A stretch of 5,927 bases of DNA from Desulfonatronum sp. (GTDB lineage: Bacteria; Desulfobacterota; Desulfovibrionia; Desulfovibrionales; Desulfonatronaceae): the NCBI GenBank assembly GCA_007127655.1, contig SKYX01000399.1:1-5927 (forward strand), written 5' to 3'. Position 1 is the first letter of the stretch. Every line of letters begins with the position of its first letter. A model generated the notes under the pieces. The model worked only from the letters and a program-made list of their open reading frames with translations. It made no database searches and was not told where the DNA came from. A program made the translations under genes and the position numbers. Of the stretch, positions 1-5,838 are shown in pieces.

Positions 1-1011
1 CGGGCTGGTGGCCAGGAGAATGCCGCAGTCCCGGTAACCCAGCTTGATCACCCCGCGCTGGGTAAAGACGTGATTGGCCACGGAATAGGAATACACCCCG
101 GTCAGGGGACGGGTTTTGGGGGTTGTCAGCAGAAACCGGGTCAGCCGCTCCATGCAGCCCTGGTTGCGAAAAGCCTGGTTGACGAACAGAAAGGTGTACT
201 CCGCGGTCCTGGCCTCGGCATCCTCGAACACCAGCGCGGCATGGCCCATGAACTCGTTGGCTCCGGTCACGGCCACCGCGGAGATCATGTCGTCCGCGGC
301 GTTCATTTCCGCCAACCGTTCCGGATAGTAGATGACCTCGTTGAAAAACGTATAGCCATGATTCTTGTACGCGCTGCGGGAGACCTCGATGGCCTCGTCC
401 GCGGTCATCCGGCGCACGGTGTAGTCGATGCGCGGGGGAGGAGTCTGACGCACCTGACGCACCTGGGGCGTCTGAGGCATTTGGGTCGCAGGGGCGCTGT
501 CGGCTGACTGAGGGTCAAGGGCGCTTCCCTCGGCCTCCACCCCCTGTCCCTGGGCCCCGAAGCCCGGATGGACGCTCTTTCCGGGCAGATATTTCATCAG
601 GCGGGTTTCCTTGCCGTCCGGCCCCAGGTTGTGGAAGGCGACCTCGTCCATGGTTTGCCGCATCAACGCCATGCCCATGCCCCTGGCCGAGACATGCTCC
701 AGGTCGTCGCCCTGCTCGAAAACAGGGGCCTTGCCCGGGTCAAAAGGAATGCCCTTTTCCCGGATAATGATCCGCAGACCCAGGGTGACCTGCTCGCAGA
801 CAATATCAAAGGAGCCTGGATCGTCGTCTTCCAGAAAGGCGTGCTGCACGACGTTGGACACGGCTTCCTCCACGGCCAGTTCGATCCGGGAAATATCGTC
901 CCCGGCAAAGCCGACGAGTACGGCCGCCTCGCGAACGTATGCCAGGACAAGGGGCAGGGCCGCCATATCGCAAGGGGCGGTGAGCTTGAAGGAAAGGGAA
1001 TGGTTGCGCAT
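1..1011 (-). CDS. RsbW/SpoIIAB-like ATP-binding domain fused to a GNAT-like domain (3' end outside window)
   Basis: The open frame runs from ATG at 1011 off the left edge (337 codons visible, no stop). The start is supported by AGGAG seven bases upstream (1019-1023). Residues about 5-145 look like an anti-sigma-factor-type GHKL ATPase. They show an N box (IELAVEEAVSNVVQHAF, residues 43-59, with the Glu and Asn expected for Mg-ATP binding), a G1-like stretch EKGIPFDP (85-92, Glu where many relatives have Asp) and a G2 glycine loop ARGMGMALM (109-117). Residues about 146-194 form a Pro/Gln-rich linker. Residues about 195-337 look like a GNAT fold, with a weak acetyl-CoA loop RNQGCM (282-287) lacking the last Gly/Ala. 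Such ATPases usually act as soluble switch proteins that bind sigma factors or anti-anti-sigma factors, often as kinases. The partner and any acetyl acceptor are unknown here. It lies 70 bp downstream of the lipoprotein hydrolase gene on the same strand, so cotranscription is possible. The domain reading is fairly secure; the function is inference. Confidence 0.85.
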   Translation of the reverse strand, partial: MRNHSLSFKLTAPCDMAALPLVLAYVREAAVLVGFAGDDISRIELAVEEAVSNVVQHAFLEDDDPGSFDIVCEQVTLGLRIIIREKGIPFDPGKAPVFEQGDDLEHVSARGMGMALMRQTMDEVAFHNLGPDGKETRLMKYLPGKSVHPGFGAQGQGVEAEGSALDPQSADSAPATQMPQTPQVRQVRQTPPPRIDYTVRRMTADEAIEVSRSAYKNHGYTFFNEVIYYPERLAEMNAADDMISAVAVTGANEFMGHAALVFEDAEARTAEYTFLFVNQAFRNQGCMERLTRFLLTTPKTRPLTGVYSYSVANHVFTQRGVIKLGYRDCGILLATSP

Positions 1012-1081
1012 CAATCAACTCCTGTGTCTGTTCCCAAGAAAACCGGTGAAAGATGACCTGGTCGGATCAATGACGACGATC

Positions 1082-2356
1082 TCACTTGTCAGCGCCACTC
1101 TCCCGCCTACCGTCGAAATACCCGGCCAGGGGCACCCGTTCCCAATCCGCGTAGTCGCAGCCCCGCATCCAGATCGTTCGCTCGGCCGGTACGGCCACGA
1201 CCTGCACCACCGTGCCGGGGTGGTAGGCGCCGCCCTCTTCCATGGGCACCTCCAGATAGGCCATCATGGTCTGGGGCGTGAACAGTCCCTTGTACGCCGG
1301 GGACTGGGCCAGACGCAACATGTTGTCGTAGCGCGGGTCAATGGAAGAGGGCTTTGGCGGAGCGACCCTGCCCCACCAATGAGCTGGGTAGGGGGGGACA
1401 AAGCTGTTGTAGGAGATGACCAGGCCGCGATCGTCGGCCGGGCGGACCCTGGCGTCAAACGTGGGCCGCTCCAGGGAGACGGCATGGGTCGGATCCGCGA
1501 TCTGCAGAATGTAGGAGATGTCCGCGGGGATGCTTTTGAGCAGGGCCGAGGCCTGTTGCACCGTGTCGCTCCGGTTGAGCACAGTGACCAGAACCGAACT
1601 CGTGTCCTCGCGCTCGCCATGCACAGTGGGATCGGAATACTCGCCGTTGTTCAGCTCAATGAACAGGCCCCGGCTGTTCATCCCTGTTTCCAGATACACG
1701 TTGCCCAGGGGGTGGATATTGGCCAGGGCATTGCCTTCCAGGGGATGCAACACGACCACGGCCAGATACCGCATGTACCGGCTCATGGCCTTCCGGTCGA
1801 TGTCCCAGTTGCGGCCGAAGATCAGGGTTCCGTCCATGGTGTAGCCGTCCCAGACGCCAATGCCGCTGCATGCGCTGGGCGGCTCTCCGCCCAGGACCGC
1901 GTCGGTCAGCAGCATCATCCCGGCATTGAGGACCAGTGTTTCCTCATAAGACAGGCCGGAGGTCTGGCTGATGCCGAGAAGCAGCTCTTGCAACTGCGAT
2001 GAATACTGGCTGACTGCCTCGGTCGCCGTGCTCTTCTGGTCTTCTTCGGGTATGCCCCGGGCGATGACATCCCGCGTTATCTCGGCATGAAACCGGCGCA
2101 ATTCCGGCCCCATCAAGCCTCCGTACTGGCGACCCATCTCCAGCCAGGAACCCGCCAGATCCAGAACCCAGTACGTTCCGGAAACAGTCCTTTCGGCGCG
2201 TCCGTTTTCAAAAGACCGGGTTGAGCCGCCCTCCCCGTCGCTCCCGCCGCAGCCCGGCAAAAGAAACAGGACGACGAGCGCGACCAAAAAAACATGCCGC
2301 CCGCCGGCCAGGGCCATCCCGAGTGCGGAATACCGACCATCGTGTGTTGGCTGCAT
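1082..2356 (-). CDS. Putative lipoprotein, C45-type Ntn hydrolase (acyl-CoA:6-APA acyltransferase/choloylglycine hydrolase-like)
   Basis: This is a 424-residue protein. The N-terminus has a long basic lead, a hydrophobic stretch (residues 22-33) and a lipobox-like LLPGC, with Cys36 as likely lipidation site, so it probably acts at the cell envelope outside the cytoplasm. The body resembles C45 autoproteolytic acyltransferases/hydrolases. It has an early G-rich helix (LEMGRQYGGLMG, 72-83), a propeptide-like helical stretch, then SACSGIGVW, in which Cys163 is the candidate nucleophile exposed by self-cleavage. GRNWDID (181-187) and TGMNSRGLFIELNN (224-237) match conserved stretches of Ntn amidases. 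Family members cleave or transfer acyl groups on amides; the substrate here cannot be read from sequence. The start at 2356 is chosen over an in-frame ATG at 2392 because AGGAG sits just upstream of it. An internal ATG at 2317 would give a more typical signal length but lacks a good ribosome site. The gene is followed by the ATPase-GNAT gene on the same strand. Confidence 0.8.
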   Translation of the reverse strand: MQPTHDGRYSALGMALAGGRHVFLVALVVLFLLPGCGGSDGEGGSTRSFENGRAERTVSGTYWVLDLAGSWLEMGRQYGGLMGPELRRFHAEITRDVIARGIPEEDQKSTATEAVSQYSSQLQELLLGISQTSGLSYEETLVLNAGMMLLTDAVLGGEPPSACSGIGVWDGYTMDGTLIFGRNWDIDRKAMSRYMRYLAVVVLHPLEGNALANIHPLGNVYLETGMNSRGLFIELNNGEYSDPTVHGEREDTSSVLVTVLNRSDTVQQASALLKSIPADISYILQIADPTHAVSLERPTFDARVRPADDRGLVISYNSFVPPYPAHWWGRVAPPKPSSIDPRYDNMLRLAQSPAYKGLFTPQTMMAYLEVPMEEGGAYHPGTVVQVVAVPAERTIWMRGCDYADWERVPLAGYFDGRRESGADK

Positions 2357-2689
2357 AATCTTCTCCTGGTTGCATTGGGTTGAGTCCGTCACCCCTGGCG
2401 GGTGCTGGAAAGCGGCGCGGGCGCGGCATTTGGGAGTATTTCAACGGCCCGCCGGGCCCGCCCACTCCCGCCAGAAAGCTTTGGCCGGGGCATGTGGTTC
2501 AGCAGCCCGGAGTGCTTGAGCAATCCCCACGTATCAAAAATACCCAGAACGCCGAGGGAAAAATTCTTGCCTTAGCCGTGGCGTGGATATATTCGCAATC
2601 CAGGTCGCCCGCCAGTCCAAGTTCCGGCAACGGGGGCAACTCGAACCCAACCTTGACCTCCAAAACCCGCTCTCGCATCAGATTCAGCC
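2357..2689. other. Intergenic stretch with a doubtful small reading frame
   Basis: This lies between the hydrolase gene and the broken plus-strand gene. I see no convincing promoter. An 8-base inverted repeat (CTGGCGGG at 2395-2402, CCCGCCAG at 2467-2474) encloses a smaller GC hairpin (GGCCC/GGGCC, 2446-2458). It has no T tract, so it is not a standard terminator, but the transcript leader of the hydrolase gene could fold here. A minus-strand frame at 2499-2678 (ATG, 59 codons, ending TGA) has fairly GC-rich third positions in its first half and encodes FELPPLPELGLAGDLDCEY. It has no ribosome site and no family I recognise. It may be a gene remnant, consistent with the decay next to it, or chance. 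Confidence 0.35.
2363..2367 (-). promoter_or_regulatory. Ribosome binding site of the lipoprotein hydrolase gene
   Basis: On the minus strand this reads AGGAG, six bases before the ATG at 2356. It would lie inside the coding region if translation began at the in-frame ATG at 2392, so it decides for the shorter product. Confidence 0.7.
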
Positions 2690-3411
2690 ATGCGCACGAC
2701 ACCGCACACACAGCTCAGAGTTCCAGCGGAGGGACGTTTTCTTGCCCTTGTGCAGGGCCATGTCCGCGACGTGGCGCGCACAGTGGGCTTTCCGGCCAAG
2801 GACGTCCTGGCTCTGGAACTGCGGCCTGCCCTCCCCGGCAGTTCAAGGCCATGGGATTGGAAGACGGCCCCGGCCATCGGGAGTCCTACCTGCACTGCTT
2901 TTTGTATTTGACGGGCCAAGTCCAGGGTCAGGCCCAGGGCCAGGCCCAGGGTTTGGCCCTGGCCTTGGCATTTGTCCCGGAGCGGCACCGGCGCATCACC
3001 GTGCGCATCTACGAAAACCTGGGACGCCGTTTGGTCCCGCTCACGGGCCCGCAGGAGACCGACGAAGGGTCCAACGGAGGCACGGGGGAAAGACCCAGCG
3101 GCGTCTATACGGTGTCCTTTGATCGCGGACTGTTGAAAGGCGTGGTCCGGGTGTCCCTGGCCGATGTGCAGCAATGGCCGGAAATCCTGCGGACAGGCAC
3201 GGATCTCCTGGACATTGCCGGGGCCGAGGTGGTGCATATCGATCTGCCGCTGGCCCAACCAGCCACGGAACGGCTCTGCGAACTGACCGAGACCGCGTTT
3301 TTTTTCCTTGCCGGGATCTGGCCCCATGCGGCCCAGGACGGCGACATGCTTTGGCTCAGCCGTCCGGCCGCCCCACTGGATATGAACCTGCTGCGCCTGC
3401 ACTCGGACTGC
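2690..3411 (+). pseudogene. Broken paralogue of the ATPase-GNAT gene: internal deletion with frameshift, cut 3' end
   Basis: The frame from ATG 2690 begins like the intact neighbour at 1-1011. LRVPAEGRFLALVQGHVRD, then VARTVGFPAKDVLALEL, parallels LTAPCDMAALPLVLAYVRE, then AAVLVGFAGDDISRIEL. It stops matching right before the ATP-binding N box. After 2821 this frame becomes unconvincing, while the frame one base off continues from about 2836 with QFKAMGLEDG, HRESYLHCFLYL and VPERHRRITVRIYENLG. It then runs through a long plausible domain (HIDLPLAQPATERLCEL, then FFFLAGIWPHAAQDGDMLWL) to about 3411. I read this second part as the C-terminal domain of the same family, which the window cuts off in the intact gene. 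That link rests on my memory of such proteins, not on an alignment within the window. If correct, the N, G1 and G2 boxes, linker and GNAT-like domain are all missing. No ribosome site precedes 2690. The 3' end abuts an unrelated gene fragment on the other strand. Confidence 0.65.
2914..2967 (+). repeat. Degenerate hexamer tract (GGCCAG type) inside the broken gene
   Basis: Nine consecutive six-base units vary around GGCCAG/GCCCAG (GGCCAA, GTCCAG, GGTCAG, GCCCAG, GGCCAG, GCCCAG) and then GGTTTG, GCCCTG, GCCTTG. In the C-terminal frame it encodes alternating Gln-Gly/Gln-Ala followed by Leu-Ala, placed between FLYLTG and LAFVPERH. The two halves are partly complementary (CCAGGGC and GCCCTGG), so it can also fold. 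It looks like a slippage expansion within a loop of the former protein. Confidence 0.6.
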
Positions 3412-3593
3412 GCCCCGCCAAAAGCCCAGCGCGGCAGCCTCATATCCGCCCCGCCCAGGGTAAAAAACACCCCGGCCAAAAGCGGACCGAGCAACGTGGC
3501 CGCCGGAAACGACGCCCACACCAACCCCGTGGCCAATGCGGCCGAGGCGGGGACTAAGGCGGCCCACAGGCCGACATTCTTGAGAGAGATCAT
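3408..3593 (-). pseudogene. N-terminal fragment of an AbrB-family membrane protein
   Basis: From ATG at 3593 the minus strand encodes about 62 plausible residues. A hydrophobic segment (GLWAALVPASAALATGLVW) is followed by a second (TLLGPLLAGVFFTLGGA) and then MRLPRWAFGGAQ. The combination of LLGPLLAG, a Gly-rich turn and LRLPRW-A-F-AQ is typical of the first repeat of the AbrB family (putative ammonia-monooxygenase-like/regulatory transporters, usually about 350 residues with many membrane spans). After residue 62, near 3408, the frame continues only as the antisense of the plus-strand remnant and resembles nothing. The gene was therefore cut after about one sixth of its length. No clear ribosome site precedes the ATG, so expression is doubtful. 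The family call is from motif memory. Confidence 0.6.
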
Positions 3594-3657
3594 TGAGGTG
3601 GCTCAGTATAGCCCGCGGGCACTAATTGCGTTTTCTGGCTACCTGAGAACAGAGTTT

Positions 3658-3780
3658 GTCGAGGGTGAGATCGAAGGGGATCAGGTTGAAGGTTTGATGA
3701 GATGACGGGAGGTACGAACACCTTGTCTTTGCCCTCAACCTCACCCCCTTCGACCTCGACCTTCAACCTTCGACCTGAGG
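3658..3780. repeat. Degenerate GGTYGAR repeats in both orientations
   Basis: The left part (3658-3694) carries units such as TCGAAGGGG and TCAGGTTGAAGGTT. The right part (3731-3780) carries the same type of unit on the other strand. TCAGGTTGAAGGTT at 3681-3694 is complementary at 13 of 14 bases to 3765-3778, and TCGAAGGGG at 3671-3679 to 3745-3753. The units do not keep one order in both arms, so this is a shuffled low-complexity repeat and not a clean hairpin. The whole gap from 3594 to 3888 holds no convincing gene; a 10-base palindrome GCCCGCGGGC lies at 3611-3620. Confidence 0.55.
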
Positions 3781-3888
3781 AGCATTGAAAAACGCAGTTG
3801 GTGCCCGGGGGCAGTATACATGAGGAGAGTATGAATCATGCCGGGCCCAGCAGATCACCTGTCCGAAACGCATATTGAGCCATGTTCT

Positions 3889-4200
3889 TTATGCATCCCC
3901 TTTGTCCCCATACCTGGTTTTCAGGTAACCTTTCAAATCCCGGTAGTAATTTTCATGAGGCCCGAGCATGATCAGTTCCACAGTCTCCGCCGTTTTGCGG
4001 TACGCGAGCAGGTATTGGACAGCGTTGATCTTGAACTTATGAACAAACACTCCCCGCAAATCTCCCTTTTTTTCCTCTCCGCAATCCGGATTTTCCACGA
4101 TCCCGCGGATTTGATCATCGAGAACGGTCTTTGCCGATGCGGGCATTTTCTTTACCGTCTTTTCAAACGACCGGGACTGAAAAATCTTCATGCCGCTCAC
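3889..4200 (-). CDS. RelE/ParE-family toxin of a type II toxin-antitoxin pair
   Basis: This is a 103-residue basic protein. It begins SGMKIFQSRSFEKTVKKM, the usual first strand and helix of RelE/ParE toxins. The core has KKGDLRGVFVHKFKINAVQ (44-62) and YLLAYR (63-68). It ends with LIMLGPHENYYRDLK (76-90), a C-terminal signature of one RelE/ParE subgroup. Toxins of this superfamily either cleave mRNA at the ribosome or poison gyrase, and the sequence does not decide which. The frame starts with GTG at 4200, overlapping the antitoxin stop by four bases (GTGA), which suggests translational coupling. The ATG at 4191 (product beginning MKIF, behind a weak GGGTGAG) is an equally plausible start and fits the family better. 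The stop is TAA at 3889. The full-length frame has no defect, so it is probably functional. Confidence 0.9.
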   Translation of the reverse strand: MSGMKIFQSRSFEKTVKKMPASAKTVLDDQIRGIVENPDCGEEKKGDLRGVFVHKFKINAVQYLLAYRKTAETVELIMLGPHENYYRDLKGYLKTRYGDKGDA

Positions 4201-4415
4201 CCAAAGGTATACTCGGACTTTTCGCCATGTTCGAGTTCGTCCAGGCCGATCATGATTTCCTTGATCAGCGAGTAGGGAAGGTCCGGATTTTGCTCAGCCT
4301 GCTTGCCGATGAACGCCCAGTGTTCAATCTGGCCCGTCAGGGAACGATGATCAACGCGCCCGAACATTTTTGCCTGGGAAGCGAGCTCTTCTGATATGCG
4401 TACTGCTGTCGCCAT
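4197..4415 (-). CDS. ParD-like antitoxin of a type II toxin-antitoxin pair
   Basis: This is a 72-residue protein. It begins MATAVRISEELASQAK, a short DNA-binding-type N-terminus, followed by RSLTGQIEHWAFIGKQAEQ, NPDLPYSLIKEIMIGLDEL and a C-terminal EYTFG. This pattern matches the ParD-like antitoxin family that sits next to RelE/ParE toxins. The N-terminal part would bind the operator and the C-terminal part would wrap and neutralise the toxin. ATG 4415 is chosen over an upstream in-frame ATG at 4469 because GGAGG lies seven bases before it and because the -10 box lies inside the longer version. It is first in the two-gene operon and overlaps the toxin by four bases. Autoregulation is expected for the family and is supported by palindromes at the promoter. 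Confidence 0.9.
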   Translation of the reverse strand: MATAVRISEELASQAKMFGRVDHRSLTGQIEHWAFIGKQAEQNPDLPYSLIKEIMIGLDELEHGEKSEYTFG

Positions 4416-4422
4416 GTATGCA

Positions 4423-4427
4423 CCTCC
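4423..4427 (-). promoter_or_regulatory. Ribosome binding site of the antitoxin gene
   Basis: The minus strand reads GGAGG, seven bases before ATG 4415. It sets the antitoxin start and rules out the upstream in-frame ATG at 4469. Confidence 0.8.
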
Positions 4428-4429
4428 AT

Positions 4430-4443
4430 TTTTTGGCCAAAAA
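4430..4443. promoter_or_regulatory. Candidate operator: perfect 14-bp palindrome
   Basis: TTTTTGGCCAAAAA is a perfect palindrome lying between the -10 box and the ribosome binding site of the antitoxin. Its position would let a bound ParD-like dimer block transcription start. The role is inferred from position and from known autoregulation of such operons. Confidence 0.45.
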
Positions 4444-4469
4444 TTATAACAAAGCGCTACAATATGCAA
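4443..4469 (-). promoter_or_regulatory. Promoter of the toxin-antitoxin operon
   Basis: The minus strand carries a perfect -10 box TATAAT (4443-4448) about 27 bases before the antitoxin start. The best -35 candidate is TTGCAT (4464-4469) with a short 15-base spacer and only three consensus matches. The -10 is convincing; the -35 is weak, as is common where a repressor or activator helps. Confidence 0.6.
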
Positions 4470-4482
4470 CTTTTAATTGCAT
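4464..4482. promoter_or_regulatory. Candidate second operator: ATGCAA/TTGCAT inverted repeat
   Basis: Six-base arms ATGCAA and TTGCAT are separated by seven bases and cover the -35 region of the antitoxin promoter. Together with the palindrome at 4430-4443 it brackets the promoter. Its arms differ in sequence from the other palindrome, so both being sites for one repressor is uncertain. Confidence 0.35.
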
Positions 4483-4541
4483 TGCGTGACAGGTGCGCAG
4501 CGCCGACCGGGATTCCCCCCTCAAGCACCACCAGATGCATT

Positions 4542-4730
4542 CTAATGGCAGAACTCACAGCCGGCCTTCGTCAAACCCGGCCTCGCGCCCGCCTGCCAGT
4601 GCGGGCAGTCGAAAACCCGCATGTCCTGCATGAGGCAATCGCTTCTGGCCATCACGCATGGGTCAAGACAATCCATGTCCCCCGGAGGACACAGGGCCTC
4701 GCACATGTCCCGGTTCGCGTCGCAGGTCAT
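4542..4730 (-). CDS. Small cysteine-rich open frame, possibly a 5'-truncated gene
   Basis: This is a frame of 62 residues from ATG 4730 to TAG at 4542. It holds 10 cysteines, six of them regularly spaced: C3-X6-C10-X3-C14-X6-C21-X3-C25-X6-C32, an 11-residue period with CX3C pairs (CEALC, CLDPC), followed by C42 and a terminal CEFC. Codons are GC-rich at third positions, like a real gene. Against an intact gene are the missing ribosome site and the absence of a signal peptide, which a disulphide-rich secreted protein would need. The same frame is open upstream for 14 more codons, with no ATG, up to the TAG that ends the acetyltransferase gene (4770-4772). I do not recognise the family. It may be the surviving 3' part of a gene for an exported Cys-rich protein, a real small protein, or chance. 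Confidence 0.35.
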   Translation of the reverse strand: MTCDANRDMCEALCPPGDMDCLDPCVMARSDCLMQDMRVFDCPHWQAGARPGLTKAGCEFCH

Positions 4731-4769
4731 CAGGTTTCGGCGTGCGGGGAAGGAGAAGGTACGGCAGCT

Positions 4770-5585
4770 CTATTCTGGCGACCACAAATACTGACCAATT
4801 GCGCAATACTCCTGAAACCCCAGTTGACGATAGACGTTGAGCCCCATCTTGGACGTATGCAGAATTCCGACCCGGTATCCGGCCGCCAGGGCGTCGCGCA
4901 AAAGGGCCAGGGTGATCAATGCGCCAATGCCCCGCCGACGGGCCTCCGGAACGGTGACGACGTTGTATACGCCCGCCACGCCCGCTCCCAGATACACCGA
5001 CCCCCCGGCCACGGGTTCGCCATCCAGCCGACCGAGATAGTGATGCAGCGGCAGCTGTTGGCCGAAGCTGATCCGCTCAAAGAGACCCATCAGGGCATCC
5101 ACCGCGAAATCGGGCATGCCGAAGCCCACGACAAACGGATGACGCCACTGCCTCAGCGCTTCAGCATCGTTGATTTTCTCCAGGGTGAAGCCGGGCGGCG
5201 TCGGTACGTCCTCGCGCAAGGATCGCAAGTCCATGGCCATGCCGGGCGCGTCATCCTGCCGGACGAAACCATGGGCTTCCAGAGCCACCCCTAAATCACT
5301 CGGTCGCGTGGCCGGACCGGTCCACCACAACATTGGCACGTTTCTGGACTTGCCGCGGGCCATGGCCGCTTCAACGGCGGCGTCCACACCTTCGGGAGCC
5401 AAATTTGCCCGGAGGACGCTGTTGCACAGCGGAAACGGGATATTGGTCAGCGACCACAACAGATCCGGGCCGTCATACACTTCGGCCTGGGGCAAGAGGC
5501 CGAAGTGCGGCAGAAAGTCGAACAGATTGTTTTCAATGGCGGTTACGAACGCTGACGCGGATACGTCTTGCTGAATTTCACTCAT
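4770..5585 (-). CDS. GNAT-family N-acetyltransferase
   Basis: This is a complete 271-residue protein. The C-terminal half carries the GNAT acetyl-CoA site. A strand YNVVTVPEARR (207-217) runs into the pyrophosphate loop RRRGIG (216-221) and helix ALITLALLRDA, followed by GILHTSKMGLNVYRQLGF (240-257), the usual motif B with Asn and Tyr. The N-terminal half (about 1-130) is a longer, divergent extension with MLWWTGPATRP (85-95) and is probably a second, degenerate GNAT-like lobe, as seen in other 250-300 residue members. It should move an acetyl group from acetyl-CoA to an amine; the substrate is not readable. The start at ATG 5585 is supported by AAGGAG seven bases upstream (5593-5598). A TATAAC sequence at 5612-5617 could be a -10 box, but no -35 is visible. 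It ends with TAG at 4770. It appears to be monocistronic or to lead only into the Cys-rich frame. Confidence 0.9.
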   Translation of the reverse strand: MSEIQQDVSASAFVTAIENNLFDFLPHFGLLPQAEVYDGPDLLWSLTNIPFPLCNSVLRANLAPEGVDAAVEAAMARGKSRNVPMLWWTGPATRPSDLGVALEAHGFVRQDDAPGMAMDLRSLREDVPTPPGFTLEKINDAEALRQWRHPFVVGFGMPDFAVDALMGLFERISFGQQLPLHHYLGRLDGEPVAGGSVYLGAGVAGVYNVVTVPEARRRGIGALITLALLRDALAAGYRVGILHTSKMGLNVYRQLGFQEYCAIGQYLWSPE

Positions 5586-5737
5586 CTTGTTTCTCCTTCA
5601 AATGGAGTCCGGTTATACTGCTTGAGGTTGAATATTTATATTTGCTGGCGTTCCAAGAGGGCCATCGTTGTTTTTTTGGCTAGCGTTGCATCATTTTATG
5701 CCGCCCTTTCAGGGCTATTATTGTTGGGGGGGCGTTT

Positions 5738-5761
5738 TACCCAGGGCGTTGCCCTGGGCTA
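5738..5761 (+). repeat. 24-bp inverted repeat, left copy
   Basis: This 24-base segment is the exact reverse complement of 5815-5838. Each copy is itself a hairpin with an 8-bp GC stem and a 3-base loop (GTT here, AAC in the partner). Confidence 0.85.
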
Positions 5762-5814
5762 CGGTAGTTCGCCCTTTCAGGGCTTGTCTGAAGCCCCAAC
5801 GGGGCGACATATTA

Positions 5815-5838
5815 TAGCCCAGGGCAACGCCCTGGGTA
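5815..5838 (-). repeat. 24-bp inverted repeat, right copy
   Basis: This is the exact reverse complement of 5738-5761, with no mismatch over 24 bases. The two copies could pair with each other over the full length or fold separately. Confidence 0.85.

Noticed and set aside
611..2002. Long plus-strand open frame across the two left genes
   Set aside because: It is antisense to two well-supported minus-strand genes with ribosome sites and domain motifs; its product shows no recognisable domain and is rich in His/Arg/Pro, as expected for a shadow frame in GC-rich DNA.
2446..2458. GC hairpin as transcription terminator
   Set aside because: It has no T tract on either side and no gene ends toward it.
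2572..3567. Minus-strand 331-codon frame
   Set aside because: It is antisense to the broken regulator, without domain signature or ribosome site.
2380..3705. A single intact 441-codon plus-strand gene
   Set aside because: Only the middle part (about 2836-3411) reads as protein-like. The first 150 codons are low-quality and skip the ATPase start found in another frame, and the last 98 codons are antisense to the AbrB fragment and run into repeats.
3831..3878. Short plus-strand frame behind a GAGGAG-like sequence
   Set aside because: It gives only 15 codons before TGA, with no sign of a leader peptide or downstream plus-strand gene.
4770..4772. Amber codon of the acetyltransferase read as pyrrolysine or by programmed readthrough
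   Set aside because: The GNAT fold is complete at the TAG and ends in a normal C-terminal strand; no readthrough signal is visible, and sharing a frame with the Cys-rich stretch has a one-in-three chance.
4464..5294. Plus-strand 276-codon frame opposite the acetyltransferase
   Set aside because: It overlaps a complete GNAT gene with clear motifs and ribosome site; the frame has no recognisable features.
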